Below, piece after piece: positions 31,635 to 41,535 of a stretch of DNA of 64,000 nucleotides. The stretch spans positions 186,001 through 250,000 of the forward strand of contig FREU01000006.1 in NCBI GenBank assembly GCA_900143615.1, in the 5' to 3' direction. The position numbers were made by a program, and so were the translations under genes. The stretch's first letter is position 1. The number at the start of each line of letters is the position of its first letter. The notes under the pieces are model-generated. The model was not told the origin of the DNA. It saw only the letters and a program-made list of their open reading frames with translations, and did no database searches. The stretch is from Rhodobacteraceae bacterium Alg231-30 (lineage in GTDB: Bacteria > Pseudomonadota > Alphaproteobacteria > Rhodobacterales > Rhodobacteraceae).

Positions 31635-33509
31635 TTAACCTTTCTCGTGAAAGAATGCATAGATTGTCTCGGCTAAGGCGTCCGAAATACCCTCGGCGGC
31701 TTTCAGGTCCGCAAGGTTTGCACGGCTCACCGCTTTGGCAGACCCAAAATGCGCCAACAGCGCCCGTTTGCGGGTCGCACCAACGCCTGGCACATCATCC
31801 AGCGGCGTGGCCCCGATCGCCTTGCTGCGCTTGGCGCGATGCGTGCCAATGGCAAAACGGTGCGCCTCGTCTCGCAACCGCTGGACAAAATACAGCACTG
31901 GATCGTTGCGGCGCAGCGCCATCACCTTCTGACCGACGCGGTGAAATTCCTCTTTGCCGTGGTCGCGATCCACGCCTTTGGCCACGCCGACCATGGCGAT
32001 ATCCTCAACGCCCATTTCCTGCATAATCGAGGCCACAGCGCTCACCTGCCCTGCACCGCCATCAATCAACAACAGATCCGGCCACATACCCTGTTCGCGG
32101 TCGGGATCTTCTTTGAGCAGACGTTTAAAGCGGCGCATAAGCACCTCTTTCATCATGCCAAAGTCATCGCCCGGCGTTAGGTCATCACCGCGAATATTGA
32201 ACTTGCGATACTGGTTTTTCATAAAGCCCTCAGGCCCCGCCACAATCATGCCGCCAACCGCATTGGTGCCCTGTATGTGGCTGTTATCATAAACTTCAAT
32301 CCGCGCGGGAGGCCCGTCGAGATCGAACACATCGGCAATGCCCTTGAGCAGCTTGGCCTGCGTTGCGGTCTCACTCATTTTGCGCGCAAGGCTCTCACGC
32401 GCATTTCGTGCCGCCCCTGCGACCAGCTCGGCTTTTTCCCCACGTTGTGGCACCAGGATGTCTACCTTACGCCCCAGCTTGCTCCCCAGCGCCTCAACCA
32501 TCAGCTCAGCATTTTCTATCGCGTGGCTTAGGATCAGCTGCCGCGGCGGGTCTTTGCTGTCGTAGAACTGCCCAATGAAAGCCTCCAGCACCTCAGCGGC
32601 ATCAATCTCATCTCCAACTCGTGGATAGAAATCCTGATTACCCCAGTTTTGATGCCCACGAATAAAGAACACCTGCACACAGGCCTGCCCGTTCTCAAGG
32701 TGCAGCGCAATAACATCCGCCTCGGCCACCCCACGCGGATTGATCCCCTGCGCGGTCTGCACGCTGGTCAGCGCGCGAATACGATCCCGCAACGCCGCTG
32801 CCCGCTCAAACTCCATCGCGTCTGACGCCTCTTGCATCTGACGGGCCAGCGTTTCCTGAATTTGCGTAGATTTCCCCGATAAAAACTCTTCGGCCTCCCG
32901 CACACTGACGGCGTAGTCATCCGAGCTGATCTTATCGACACAGGGACCAGAGCAGCGTTTGATCTGGTACAACAGGCACGGACGCGTGCGGCTCTCAAAC
33001 ATCGAATCCGAGCAGTTGCGCAGCAGAAAAACCTTCTGCAACTGGCTGAGTGTGCGCGTTACAGCACCTGCATTGGCGAAGGGGCCATAGTAGCTCCCCT
33101 TTTCTTTCTTGGCCCCGCGATGCTTCTTGATCTGGGGAAACCCATGTGTGCGGCTGACCAGAATGTTGGGAAAGCTTTTATCGTCCCGCAGCAGTACGTT
33201 GTATTTGGGTTTTAGCTGTTTGATCAGGTTTTGCTCAAGCAGCAACGCCTCGGTCTCGGTCTTGGTCGTCAGAAACATCATCGACGATGTTTCCGAGATC
33301 ATCCGCGCAATCCGCCCTGAATGCCCCGTGGCGCGCGCATAATTAGACACTCGCGCACGCAAGTTTCGCGCCTTGCCCACATAAAGCACGCGCGCCTGAG
33401 CATCCAGCATGCGGTACACACCTGGCGAGCTGTCCAGCGTTTTCAGGTAGGCCTGAATACAGGCATGCCCAATTGGGTTTTTGTCCGAATTATTCTCTTC
33501 AGTATCCAT
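31635..33509 (-). CDS. uvrC: Excinuclease ABC subunit C
   Basis: A 624-residue nucleotide-excision-repair nuclease. It has an N-terminal GIY-YIG domain (SSPGVYRML then [17 protein letters not shown]), a UVR domain ([13 protein letters not shown]), an RNase H-like second nuclease domain ([18 protein letters not shown]) and a C-terminal helix-hairpin-helix pair ([16 protein letters not shown]). It makes both incisions with UvrB. The ATG at 33509 gives normal length; the ribosome site is weak. Confidence 0.96.
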   Translation of the reverse strand: MDTEENNSDKNPIGHACIQAYLKTLDSSPGVYRMLDAQARVLYVGKARNLRARVSNYARATGHSGRIARMISETSSMMFLTTKTETEALLLEQNLIKQLKPKYNVLLRDDKSFPNILVSRTHGFPQIKKHRGAKKEKGSYYGPFANAGAVTRTLSQLQKVFLLRNCSDSMFESRTRPCLLYQIKRCSGPCVDKISSDDYAVSVREAEEFLSGKSTQIQETLARQMQEASDAMEFERAAALRDRIRALTSVQTAQGINPRGVAEADVIALHLENGQACVQVFFIRGHQNWGNQDFYPRVGDEIDAAEVLEAFIGQFYDSKDPPRQLILSHAIENAELMVEALGSKLGRKVDILVPQRGEKAELVAGAARNARESLARKMSETATQAKLLKGIADVFDLDGPPARIEVYDNSHIQGTNAVGGMIVAGPEGFMKNQYRKFNIRGDDLTPGDDFGMMKEVLMRRFKRLLKEDPDREQGMWPDLLLIDGGAGQVSAVASIMQEMGVEDIAMVGVAKGVDRDHGKEEFHRVGQKVMALRRNDPVLYFVQRLRDEAHRFAIGTHRAKRSKAIGATPLDDVPGVGATRKRALLAHFGSAKAVSRANLADLKAAEGISDALAETIYAFFHEKG

Positions 33510-33904
33510 CACACACCGAGATATGATTCTTTGGCCGCGCCTGCAATCTTCATGCTCCTCGCGCAAGAGAAAACAAATCCACGGAAACTGTGGATAAGTC
33601 TGGAGATATCTCGTGGGCATCGCAGAATTTTCGTTGTTTTAATGACCTTTCGCTGACCTGCTTAAAAAATAGGCATTTCTGCAACCCATTGATTTTGCTT
33701 TGTATTTTTTTGCGTCAAATGCAAATGTTTGATTTCATTGAAGAAAATGTAACATGAATGTGACGCCTCACATTACCAGTGCACAACTTAACGATTGGGC
33801 GGCCAAAAAACTCATAAATCAGCCCCGACGTCACCTGTTGTGCTCAATAAATCGTATATACATTTCAAAGCAACAAAGCGGGCGAATCGCGCCATTCAGC
33901 GCCG
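33510..33904. other. Intergenic region with no gene
   Basis: This 395-base AT-rich gap lies between the uvrC start and the SDR gene end. The half next to uvrC should hold its promoter. A T-rich tract with TGTATTTTTTTGCG is near 33700. I see no RNA gene, no conserved frame and no clear terminator. Confidence 0.6.
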
Positions 33905-34687
33905 CTATTCCACGTCTAGGACGTCAGGCGTCTGCCACCCCAAATGTTGGCCACCATCCACACAAATGACTTGTCCTGTCACCCCCTTGGCATCCAGTAA
34001 ATATCCAAGCGCCGCAGTGATATCCCCGCTATCCACGCCGCGATTCAAAACTGTACTGGAACGTTGCGTTTCAAACTGCGCCGCACTTTGATCAGCGCCT
34101 TGCAGTGTCGGGCCGGGTGCGATGCCATTTACACGAATGGCCGGCGCAAGCCCCTGCGCCGCCGTTTGGGTCAATGCCCAAAGCCCCATCTTCGCAATAG
34201 TGTAGCTGGAAAATTCCGGCGTAAGCTTGCGAATTCGTTGATCCAACATATTCACAATTACCCCGGTGGCGACAGGCTCGCCGTTGGCATCCGTCATAGG
34301 GTTCAAACCTTGGCCTGCAAACGACTGAACCAACACATAAGGCGCACGCAGGTTGCTCTCGATGTGCCGGTCCCAACTGTCACGGGTCGATGTCTCTAGG
34401 CTGTCATATTCAAAGATCGAGGCGTTATTGACCAAACAGGTAATCGACCCGCCTAATGCAGCGACTGCGCGAGGCATCAACGCGCTGGTTTGAGCTTCAT
34501 CCAACAAATCAGCCTCAAGCGACACCGCCCGACGCCCCAAAGCCTTAATATCTTGAACTGTTGCTTCAGCTTCCGCTTGTGAGCTGCTGTAGTGAACAGC
34601 AACGTCATAGCCCCGCTCTGCCAAATACAGCGCCATCTCGCGCCCCAGCCGCTTTGCGGCCCCTGTTACCAAAGCCCGCTGCTGCAT
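33905..34687 (-). CDS. Short-chain dehydrogenase/reductase, pteridine-reductase-like
   Basis: A 260-residue SDR. The N-terminal TGAAKRLGREMA has the TGX3RXG form seen in pteridine reductases and FolM, in place of the common TGxxxGIG. NNAS and catalytic YTIAK are present. The C-terminus VTGQVICVDGGQHLG is typical. A dihydropteridine reductase role is possible, but other substrates fit as well. It is 12 bases after the antiporter gene start region boundary and likely shares its operon. Confidence 0.85.
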   Translation of the reverse strand: MQQRALVTGAAKRLGREMALYLAERGYDVAVHYSSSQAEAEATVQDIKALGRRAVSLEADLLDEAQTSALMPRAVAALGGSITCLVNNASIFEYDSLETSTRDSWDRHIESNLRAPYVLVQSFAGQGLNPMTDANGEPVATGVIVNMLDQRIRKLTPEFSSYTIAKMGLWALTQTAAQGLAPAIRVNGIAPGPTLQGADQSAAQFETQRSSTVLNRGVDSGDITAALGYLLDAKGVTGQVICVDGGQHLGWQTPDVLDVE

Positions 34688-34699
34688 GACGCCCCCTGC

Positions 34700-35668
34700 T
34701 TAGCTCAACACCACCATAATATAAATCAGGTACAAGCAGCTAAGCGCAATCCCCCAAACGCGCGTTATGTCCTTACGGAAGAACACAAATGGCACAATCA
34801 GGATCGAGGCTCCCAGCATGACCCACAGGTCAAACTCAAGAAACTTATCATCCACCGGAATTGGCCGCACAAGAGCCGTGATGCCAATGATCGCCAACAG
34901 ATTGAACAGGTTTGAGCCGATAACGTTGCCCAAAGCCACATCAGCCTGCCGGCGCAGCGCCGCCATCACCGTTGTTGCCAGTTCAGGCAGCGACGTGCCC
35001 ACAGCCACCAGCGTCAGCCCAATCACTGTGTCCGTAACGCCATAGCGTTTAGCGATGATTTCCGCGTTATCCACCATAATGTCCGCGCCAAGCGGCAGAC
35101 CCGCCAAACCAAGAACCAGAAACAAAATGATGCGCCACCACGGCATGTTGGGATCAGCGCCCTCGACCTCTTCGTCATCCTCAAGTTCAGCCGCCGCCGC
35201 GTCTGAAATCGCCTGACGTTTGCGATGACAGCTGACCTGATAGAACGCATCGGCCAACATAAAGCTCAAAGCTCCAAGCAGAACAATCGCGGCCCAGAAA
35301 TCAAACACCCCGCGTGTGGCCAAAGCAATGAACAGCAAAGTCGCGAGGATCATCTGCACATAGGTTCTGCGTGTATCGAACTGGCTGGTGTGCAAGGCCG
35401 CCAAGATAGCAGGAATTCCCAAAACCATCAGAATATTGGCGGTGTTTGAGCCAACCACATTGCCCATGGCAATGCCTGGCGCGCCTTTCGATGTCGCCTG
35501 CAACGAGATCAACAGCTCAGGCGCCGAGGTGCCGAAAGCCACAATTGTCAGTGAGACGATAAGCGCCGGGATACCAATCCGCAGCGATAGGTTAACGGCA
35601 CCACGTACCAGCGCATCCCCTGCTAAAAGCAGGATCACCAACCCAAGAGAGACGAGAAGCCACTCCAT
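34700..35668 (-). CDS. Calcium/sodium antiporter family protein (CaCA, YrbG type)
   Basis: A 322-residue inner-membrane protein with ten helices in two inverted halves. The alpha-repeat signatures are GTSAPELLISLQA in the first and GTSLPELATTVMA in the second, each followed by GNVVGSN / GNVIGSN. It exchanges cations (Ca or K with Na or H). The loop between halves is acidic (AAAELEDDEEVEGAD). The ATG at 35668 is preferred over an upstream TTG. It begins two bases after the small zinc-ribbon gene. Confidence 0.92.
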   Translation of the reverse strand: MEWLLVSLGLVILLLAGDALVRGAVNLSLRIGIPALIVSLTIVAFGTSAPELLISLQATSKGAPGIAMGNVVGSNTANILMVLGIPAILAALHTSQFDTRRTYVQMILATLLFIALATRGVFDFWAAIVLLGALSFMLADAFYQVSCHRKRQAISDAAAAELEDDEEVEGADPNMPWWRIILFLVLGLAGLPLGADIMVDNAEIIAKRYGVTDTVIGLTLVAVGTSLPELATTVMAALRRQADVALGNVIGSNLFNLLAIIGITALVRPIPVDDKFLEFDLWVMLGASILIVPFVFFRKDITRVWGIALSCLYLIYIMVVLS

Positions 35669-35670
35669 TT

Positions 35671-35835
35671 TCAGCCCGAACCCTTCCGACAGGAGCAAGG
35701 CCCCTTGCCAATTTTATAGCGGCCGCAATTTGGGCATTTTGCCGATTGAAGCTTTTTTTGCCCCGGAAAGCGTAACCTTCCAAACATGGCAAGGATCGCC
35801 ATACCGGCGAGGAACAGGGTAACGACTTTTACCAC
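35671..35835 (-). CDS. Small membrane-anchored zinc-ribbon protein
   Basis: About 54 residues from the GTG at 35835: one N-terminal helix (VVTLFLAGMAILAMFG) and a C-terminal CPNCG...CSC zinc-ribbon-like cluster. It is wedged between the S49 peptidase gene (one base from its stop) and the antiporter gene (two bases), so it is translated from the same message. An ATG at 35856 would overlap the peptidase end. Function unknown; the arrangement points to an envelope role. Confidence 0.7.
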   Translation of the reverse strand: MVKVVTLFLAGMAILAMFGRLRFPGQKKLQSAKCPNCGRYKIGKGPCSCRKGSG

Positions 35836-35836
35836 G

Positions 35837-36634
35837 TCAGAGCCCAAAACGGGCATAGTGCGCCCGCTCCTCAAGCCCACTCAGCGCATCCTGCGCAACC
35901 GTGGCACCAAAACGTTGGAACATCGACTTGCGCATGCCATAGCGGCGCAGTCTCACTTTCTTTCCAAATCGGTCTTTCAACATTGGGACAAGATGCCCGA
36001 TCCCGTCAATCAGGCCAACCTCTTTAGCGTCTTTTCCCAACCAAACTTCGCCGGTGAACAATTCTTGCTCTTGGTCAAGCTTATCGCCGCGACGCGCTTG
36101 AACATGCTCAATGAAATTGCTGTGAATTTGACCTAGCAATCCAGTCAGCCGCGCCACATCTTCGGGATTTTCCGGCTTAAACGGATCCATCATCGACTTG
36201 GATTTACCGGCGGTATGAACGCGGCGTTCAATCCCTTGGCGTGTCAAAAACTCATGCGCGCCAAATCCGGCAGAAATCACGCCGATAGAGCCAACAATCG
36301 AACTTTCATCAGCAAAAATCTCATCGGCTGCCGCAGCGAGCCAATAGCCACCAGAGGCCGCCACGTCTTCGACAAAGGCAAGGACGGGCACCCCTTTTTC
36401 GTCCGCCAACCGGCGAATTCTGGCACCAATCAATGCGCTTTGCACGGGGCTGCCGCCCGGAGAATTCAACTCAAGCGCAACTGCCGCAGGTTTACCGCGC
36501 GAAAAAGCCTTCTCCAAAATTGGAGCCAAAGCCTGATCGCTCAGTTGCCCGCGCGCACCTGCACCGATTACGCCACTTAGGCGTACCACCGCCACAGTCG
36601 GCGGTTTTTTTAGAAAGGGGATCCAGCGCTTCAT
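35837..36634 (-). CDS. S49-family serine peptidase (SppA/SohB-like)
   Basis: A 265-residue ClpP-fold peptidase. The nucleophile region is EDVAASGGYWLAAAADEIFAD, followed by SSIVGSIGVISAGFG. The likely lysine is in TAGKSKSMMDPF. NSPGGSPVQS forms the oxyanion side. The N-terminus lacks a clear membrane helix, unlike SohB. SppA-type enzymes digest cleaved signal peptides. It leads the short operon peptidase / zinc-ribbon protein / antiporter / SDR. Confidence 0.88.
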   Translation of the reverse strand: MKRWIPFLKKPPTVAVVRLSGVIGAGARGQLSDQALAPILEKAFSRGKPAAVALELNSPGGSPVQSALIGARIRRLADEKGVPVLAFVEDVAASGGYWLAAAADEIFADESSIVGSIGVISAGFGAHEFLTRQGIERRVHTAGKSKSMMDPFKPENPEDVARLTGLLGQIHSNFIEHVQARRGDKLDQEQELFTGEVWLGKDAKEVGLIDGIGHLVPMLKDRFGKKVRLRRYGMRKSMFQRFGATVAQDALSGLEERAHYARFGL

Positions 36635-36721
36635 TCTATCCGATGTAGAACTCGTATAGCCCCATAACAAGGCAGGCGGCCCCGGAAACAGCAAACATTG
36701 CGTAAAAACATCCCCTTGCCC

Positions 36722-37483
36722 TCAGCTACGGATGCGCCATCCGGTGCGAAAAATCCACCAAATGATCGCCAGACAAAGCGCGGTAAATCCGGCAATAGCC
36801 ATAAGACTAAGGCCAATGGGCACATCCGAAATGCCAAAGAAGGACCACCGAAAGCCTGAAATCAGATACACGACTGGGTTGAACAGAGTTATCTTCTGCC
36901 ACAGAGGGGGCAGCATCGAAATTGAGTAAAAAGATCCCCCCAAAAACACCAAAGGCGTCACGACCAACAATGGGATCAACTGAAGCTGTTCAAAATTGCC
37001 AGCCCAAATGCCGATAATGAACCCGAACAGCGCAAAGCTTAGACAGGTCAAAACCAGAAACAACAGCATCGCGACGGGATGCTGAATCTGAACATCCACA
37101 AACAACGCCGCCGTGGCCAAGATAACAAGACCGATGAACAACGCTTTGGTTGCCGCAGCTCCGACATAGCCCAATACAATCTCCAGAAAGTTTACCGGAG
37201 CGGACAGAAGCTCATAAATCGTGCCAATGAATTTGGGGAAGTAAATTCCGAATGACGCATTGGAAAGGGATTGCGTCATGACGGAGAGCATGATCAAGCC
37301 GGGCACAATAAACGCCCCATAGCTCACGCCTTCCACCTGATCGATCCGGCTGCCGATCGCTGCCCCAAAAACCACAAAATAAAGCGATGTGGAAATCACA
37401 GGCGAGATAAAGCTCTGCGCAATCGTGCGAAAAAATCTCATCATCTCTGAGACATACATCGATTTTACGGCAGCCCAATTCAT
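36722..37483 (-). CDS. ABC-2 type transporter permease
   Basis: A 253-residue protein with six membrane helices and the ABC-2 pattern ([15 protein letters not shown], then [18 protein letters not shown]). It overlaps the ATPase gene by four bases (ATGA), so the two form an exporter. Members of this group export drugs, polysaccharides or lipids; nothing here tells which. Confidence 0.9.
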   Translation of the reverse strand: MNWAAVKSMYVSEMMRFFRTIAQSFISPVISTSLYFVVFGAAIGSRIDQVEGVSYGAFIVPGLIMLSVMTQSLSNASFGIYFPKFIGTIYELLSAPVNFLEIVLGYVGAAATKALFIGLVILATAALFVDVQIQHPVAMLLFLVLTCLSFALFGFIIGIWAGNFEQLQLIPLLVVTPLVFLGGSFYSISMLPPLWQKITLFNPVVYLISGFRWSFFGISDVPIGLSLMAIAGFTALCLAIIWWIFRTGWRIRS

Positions 37484-38409
37484 GCCGAACCCTCCCGTAC
37501 CAGACCCACAAAAATGTCTTCCAGACTGGATTGTTCGGTCTGCAAATCTCGCATTGAAAGCCCCGCAGCAGACAGATCACTCAACAGACGTGTAATCCCC
37601 GTGCTTTCGCCACGCGTGTCATAACTATAGCGCAGCGCATGCCCGTCGAGCACCAATTCCAACCCGTAAGGCTTGAGTGCATCCGGCACCTCTGTCACCG
37701 GATTTTGCAACTCAATCTGCAGAGTTTTCTGCCCCAAGCGCGCCATCAAAGCCGCTTTTTCTTCGACCAACAGCAACTCGCCCCCATTGATCACCCCAAC
37801 GCGATCCGCAATCGCTTCGGCTTCTTCAATGTAGTGCGTGGTTAGAATGATCGTCGTGCCCTGCGCCTTTAGCTCGGCCACGATGTCCCACATGTCTTTG
37901 CGCAGCTCGACATCAACACCTGCTGTCGGCTCATCCAGAAACAAGACTTGTGGATCATGGCTGAGTGCCTTGGCAATCAGAACACGGCGTTTCATACCGC
38001 CGGACAGCTCCACAACCCGCGCATCGCGCTTGTCCCACAAAGACAACTGGCGCAGGATTTTTTCTATGGCCGCGTCATCGCGTGGCTTGCCAAACAATCC
38101 TCGCGAAAATGCGACAGAGTCTTTAACCCGTGAAAACGGCTCCAGATTGATTTCCTGAGGCACCAATCCAATCATGCTGCGCGCTTCTCGGTAGTTCTCT
38201 ACCACGTCATGCCCGCCGACTGTCACTTGCCCTGTGCCTGGGTTTGTGATGCCACAGATGGTCGAGATCAGAGTTGTCTTACCCGCCCCATTGGGACCCA
38301 AGAGCGCGAGGATTTCACCCTCTTCGATGGCAAGATTAACACCCTTGAGCGCTTCAAAACCACCTGCATATGTCTTCCGCAAGTCACGGATTTCAACAAT
38401 CGCAGCCAT
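37480..38409 (-). CDS. ABC transporter ATP-binding protein (drug/ABC-2 exporter type)
   Basis: A 309-residue ATPase. Walker A is GPNGAGKTT, the signature is [13 protein letters not shown], and Walker B is [14 protein letters not shown]-terminal extension of about 90 residues carries the domain seen in DrrA/CcmA-type ATPases. The ATG at 38409 has GGGGGAA upstream. It pairs with the permease downstream. Confidence 0.93.
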   Translation of the reverse strand: MAAIVEIRDLRKTYAGGFEALKGVNLAIEEGEILALLGPNGAGKTTLISTICGITNPGTGQVTVGGHDVVENYREARSMIGLVPQEINLEPFSRVKDSVAFSRGLFGKPRDDAAIEKILRQLSLWDKRDARVVELSGGMKRRVLIAKALSHDPQVLFLDEPTAGVDVELRKDMWDIVAELKAQGTTIILTTHYIEEAEAIADRVGVINGGELLLVEEKAALMARLGQKTLQIELQNPVTEVPDALKPYGLELVLDGHALRYSYDTRGESTGITRLLSDLSAAGLSMRDLQTEQSSLEDIFVGLVREGSA

Positions 38410-38511
38410 AATTCCCCCGTCCGTTCGCCGCGGCAACCTATCAGGCTTAGCGGCGAGGCCAAGAGGCAATTCTTAACATCGCAATGTGCGTCCATGCACG
38501 CTAGAAGCGCA

Positions 38512-39030
38512 TCATCTTCCGGTCAACCGCTTGAAAAGCCCCTTCTTAGAGCCCTCTGCCGCCGTTTCACCTTCCGCATCGTCTTCGGCTGGACCTTCGA
38601 GCGCGTCTTGGAAATTCCCAAAAAACTGATCTGCCATTTTCTTGGCAAAACCATCAATCAAACGTGAGCCCAATTGCGCCAACTTACCGCCCACACGTGC
38701 CTCAACTTCATAAGTTAGCAAGGTGCCATTCTCAGTCTCACTCAGGGACACATCCGCCCCACCTTTGGCAAATCCAGCAGCCCCGCCTTTGCCTTCGCCA
38801 CTCAAGGTAAGGCTTTGACCTTCCACAAGATTGGACAGTGTCACCTGTCCCTTAAAAGTCGCTTTGACCGGCCCGACCTTTTGCACCACCAGAGCCTCAA
38901 AACCATCTTCGGCATTGCCGGTGACCTCTTTGGCACCCGGCACACAGGCTTGCAGTATTTCGGCACTGAGCAAAGCCGCCCAAACTTCCGCAATCGGGGC
39001 CGCGATCTCACGCTCATCACTCATATGCAT
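38512..39030 (-). CDS. CoxG-like SRPBCC protein
   Basis: A 172-residue protein of the START/SRPBCC fold, CoxG type: MSDEREIAAPIAEVWAALLSAEILQACVPGAKEV, then GPVKATFKGQVTL and the Gly-rich GKGGAAGFAKGGADVSL. CoxG proteins usually sit with coxSML and anchor CO-dehydrogenase-type enzymes to the membrane, but no cox genes are here. A charged C-terminal extension (about 145-172) ends in basic residues. GAGGAGA precedes the ATG. Confidence 0.85.
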   Translation of the reverse strand: MHMSDEREIAAPIAEVWAALLSAEILQACVPGAKEVTGNAEDGFEALVVQKVGPVKATFKGQVTLSNLVEGQSLTLSGEGKGGAAGFAKGGADVSLSETENGTLLTYEVEARVGGKLAQLGSRLIDGFAKKMADQFFGNFQDALEGPAEDDAEGETAAEGSKKGLFKRLTGR

Positions 39031-39109
39031 TTGGTCATCTCCTCCACGTCGCCATTGTGCGTCACCCTAGGGATGTGCGCTCGCAACAACAAGTCGACCT
39101 TTGGACTAC

Positions 39110-40057
39110 TCAGCGCGCAGATATTGGAAGAACAAAATTGCGGTTTGCGCCGCCTAGCCCTTTGGGCGCAGCGGGAAACTTTCCAGCCTTTTGCACCGCT
39201 GACAGCGCCAGTTTATCAACCTCATTATTGCCCGAAGACTTGGCCAAAGACACTTGCACCAATCGCCCATCTGCCGAAACAGTGATACGCACATTCGCAG
39301 TGCCTTTACCCGCGCCGCGCGGCACCTTGCGTGCAATCCGGTTACGGATCTGGCTGCCCCATTGCGCCATCAGAGATTTGGCCTTCGCATCTGACACTGT
39401 TGCCGTGTCAGACGACCCGGATTCCCCCCGAACCTCATCACCTCCAGAGCCCTGTGCCACACGTGCGGTGGATTGAGCCGACGCTGTAGAAGCTTGTTGC
39501 GTCACCTGTTTTTCGACGTCCTTCTGCGGCTCCGGCGCAGGTGGTGGCGGCGGTGGTGGAGCCGTATCCACAGCGGGCGGCGCAGGAGGCGCGGCCGGTG
39601 GGTTTACAGGCGGGGCTGTGGGCGGCTCAGGAGATTTAGGGGCTTTGTCTGGCTGAGGTTGTGGCACATTCTGTTGTACCGGCAACGCAGGTGCATCCGG
39701 CACCATTGTCCTTTCTGGCATCTCGATAATGTCTGGCGCAGGGGCTGGCGCCTCTTGTGCCAACAGGTCCTGTGGTTGCACGAACTCCGGTGTATTTTCT
39801 GCCACAGGCACATCTGGCGTGTGCTGCAAAATTTCCGGTGCCTGCATCGCAACCGGATCGATCTGTGCGATCGGCGGCGGGGTCTCCCACTGTTGTATCA
39901 TCGCTTCAATGGACGCATCGGCCGCCGCGACCGAGATCAAATCTTCGCCACCGTCGCCCGCGCCTTGAAAACCGGCCTCTTCCCGCACCGCCACAAAAGA
40001 CAGGTGCAATCCCACCGCCAACACGGCAAACCCGGCAAGTTCAAAAGTTGTTCTCAT
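39110..40057 (-). CDS. tonB: TonB-family energy transducer
   Basis: A 315-residue protein with an N-terminal membrane helix (about 6-25), then a long Pro-rich spacer (about 60-185, with seven consecutive prolines) and a C-terminal TonB domain (ANVRITVSADGRLVQVSLAKSSGNNEVDKLAL). It links the ExbB/ExbD motor to the outer-membrane receptor. It is last in the heme operon, three bases after exbD. It probably serves the receptor encoded divergently. Confidence 0.93.
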   Translation of the reverse strand: MRTTFELAGFAVLAVGLHLSFVAVREEAGFQGAGDGGEDLISVAAADASIEAMIQQWETPPPIAQIDPVAMQAPEILQHTPDVPVAENTPEFVQPQDLLAQEAPAPAPDIIEMPERTMVPDAPALPVQQNVPQPQPDKAPKSPEPPTAPPVNPPAAPPAPPAVDTAPPPPPPPAPEPQKDVEKQVTQQASTASAQSTARVAQGSGGDEVRGESGSSDTATVSDAKAKSLMAQWGSQIRNRIARKVPRGAGKGTANVRITVSADGRLVQVSLAKSSGNNEVDKLALSAVQKAGKFPAAPKGLGGANRNFVLPISAR

Positions 40058-40060
40058 GGC

Positions 40061-40444
40061 TCACCTGTTTGTCGATACGAGCTTGACCTCGCGCACACCC
40101 AAGGCGGCGAGTTGCGGCATCAAGCGGGCAATTTCGGTGGCATCAACCCCACGATCCGCACGCAGCAACAGCGGCTCACCTTCGCCGAGTTGCGCCGAGA
40201 TAGCGTCCAGCGCAGCCTCTGCTCGCAGATCCTCAAACGCCAACTCGCCCTCATCAGAGATAAAAAGGATCGTCTGACCGTCGGCCTCCGCCTCGGTTGT
40301 GCTTTCCGGCAAAGTGACTTCAAACGGCTCTGGCGGCGCAATTTGGGCGGTCATCAGAAAAAAGATCAACAACAGGAACACCACATTGATCATCGGAACA
40401 ATGCTTTCACCCATGGCGCGCCGCTTTGGGGCATTAAATTTCAT
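40061..40444 (-). CDS. exbD: Biopolymer transport protein ExbD (second copy)
   Basis: A 127-residue protein with a single N-terminal helix holding the proton-relay region (SIVPMINVVFLLLIFFLMTAQ; the aspartate of ExbD/TolR is replaced by Asn in this copy) and a periplasmic domain. It lies three bases after the other exbD. The Asn at the usual Asp position suggests this copy may be structural rather than proton-conducting. Confidence 0.9.
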   Translation of the reverse strand: MKFNAPKRRAMGESIVPMINVVFLLLIFFLMTAQIAPPEPFEVTLPESTTEAEADGQTILFISDEGELAFEDLRAEAALDAISAQLGEGEPLLLRADRGVDATEIARLMPQLAALGVREVKLVSTNR

Positions 40445-40447
40445 GGC

Positions 40448-40825
40448 CTATTCCACCAAAACCAGAGTTTCATAACCGGCGGCCCCGAGCGCTTCCATAA
40501 TCTCGACAACACGCTGTAAATCCGCCGCATCACGCGGCCGCAAAATGATCGCGTCATCATGAGACAACATCAGCGGCCCAAGCTCGGCCAACAAGGCTTC
40601 CTCACTCAGAACAACGCCATTCAACCGCACCTCTTCCGGCGTCACATCAATCAACCGTGGTGGTCCCTGATATGTCTCCGCACTGGCCGCGCTGAGCGGT
40701 AGATCGATGGCAACATCTGCACCAAACCGCGACGCCAGCATGAAAAACACCAAGAGCAGAAACACCACGTCAATCATCGGCGTGAGACTCGGCTTGCGCC
40801 GTTTACGTGGCTCGACAAGTTGCAT
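40448..40825 (-). CDS. exbD: Biopolymer transport protein ExbD (first copy)
   Basis: A 125-residue protein. The helix contains LTPMIDVVFLLLVFFML with the conserved proton-carrying Asp intact, followed by a periplasmic domain. It follows exbB by five bases. Together with exbB and tonB it supplies proton-motive energy to outer-membrane transport. Confidence 0.93.
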   Translation of the reverse strand: MQLVEPRKRRKPSLTPMIDVVFLLLVFFMLASRFGADVAIDLPLSAASAETYQGPPRLIDVTPEEVRLNGVVLSEEALLAELGPLMLSHDDAIILRPRDAADLQRVVEIMEALGAAGYETLVLVE

Positions 40826-40830
40826 CCCGT

Positions 40831-41535
40831 CTACTCCGCAGGAACCAACCCCGCCTCGGCGGCACGGGTTGAAGAACGCTCATAAGCAATCCGACGCGCG
40901 GTCGGACAACGGGTAAGGATGCGGGTTGCAGCGTCTTCCATATCGGCCTGAGCATTGTCACATACGCTCTCAAACCACGTCAGCGCCACGGAGGCAGGAA
41001 TAGCCACCGCCATGCCCGCAGCCGTGGTCAACAAGGCTTCCCAAATCCCGCCCGCCAACATGGCCGGATCGGCGCGCGACCCCGCTTCCTGAAGCGCCTG
41101 AAACGCTGCAATCATCCCCATGACAGTTCCCAACAGCCCCAGCAGTGGCGCAATAGTGGCAATCAGTTCCAGAGCACGCAAACCGCTGCGTGCCTGCCCT
41201 AATTTCGCCCGCGCAACCCGCTGAATTTCCTCGCGAGTGGCCTCGGCATCCATCACCGGATCTTGGGTGGTTTCCATTGCTGTACGTGCCACAGCTGCGC
41301 GCAACGACCAGCGCCCTTTCAAAGCAGCGCGCGCCTCTTGGGTTTGACCTGTACACCACAGCCCCACCGCATGCTCAGTGTGTTTCCCAGACCAAGCGCC
41401 CATAAGAGCCAAGCGCCAAATCTTCCACAAGATCAACGCCACAGTGATGACCGAAAGGCCTGAAATCGCCCAGATTGCCGGACCACCTTGAATCAAGAAG
41501 GCTTCGGCCTCAGCCCAACGTGCTGCCAAATCCAT
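40831..41535 (-). CDS. exbB: MotA/TolQ/ExbB proton channel family protein
   Basis: A 234-residue protein with an N-terminal helix (about 18-38) and a two-helix C-terminal core with LIATIAPLLGLLGTVMGMIAAF and GIWEALLTTAAGMAVAIPASVALTWF, diagnostic for ExbB. The ATG at 41535 has AAAGGA upstream. The coding start overlaps the end of the VOC gene by 26 bases, so translation is coupled. Confidence 0.92.
   Translation of the reverse strand: MDLAARWAEAEAFLIQGGPAIWAISGLSVITVALILWKIWRLALMGAWSGKHTEHAVGLWCTGQTQEARAALKGRWSLRAAVARTAMETTQDPVMDAEATREEIQRVARAKLGQARSGLRALELIATIAPLLGLLGTVMGMIAAFQALQEAGSRADPAMLAGGIWEALLTTAAGMAVAIPASVALTWFESVCDNAQADMEDAATRILTRCPTARRIAYERSSTRAAEAGLVPAE

Noticed and set aside
33754-33969. 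A 71-codon frame in the uvrC-SDR gap
   Set aside because: No ribosome site, no hydrophobic or domain pattern, and it runs into the SDR gene end.
39538-39610. Proline-codon-rich repeated tract in tonB that looks like a microsatellite
   Set aside because: It encodes the normal Pro-rich periplasmic spacer of TonB.
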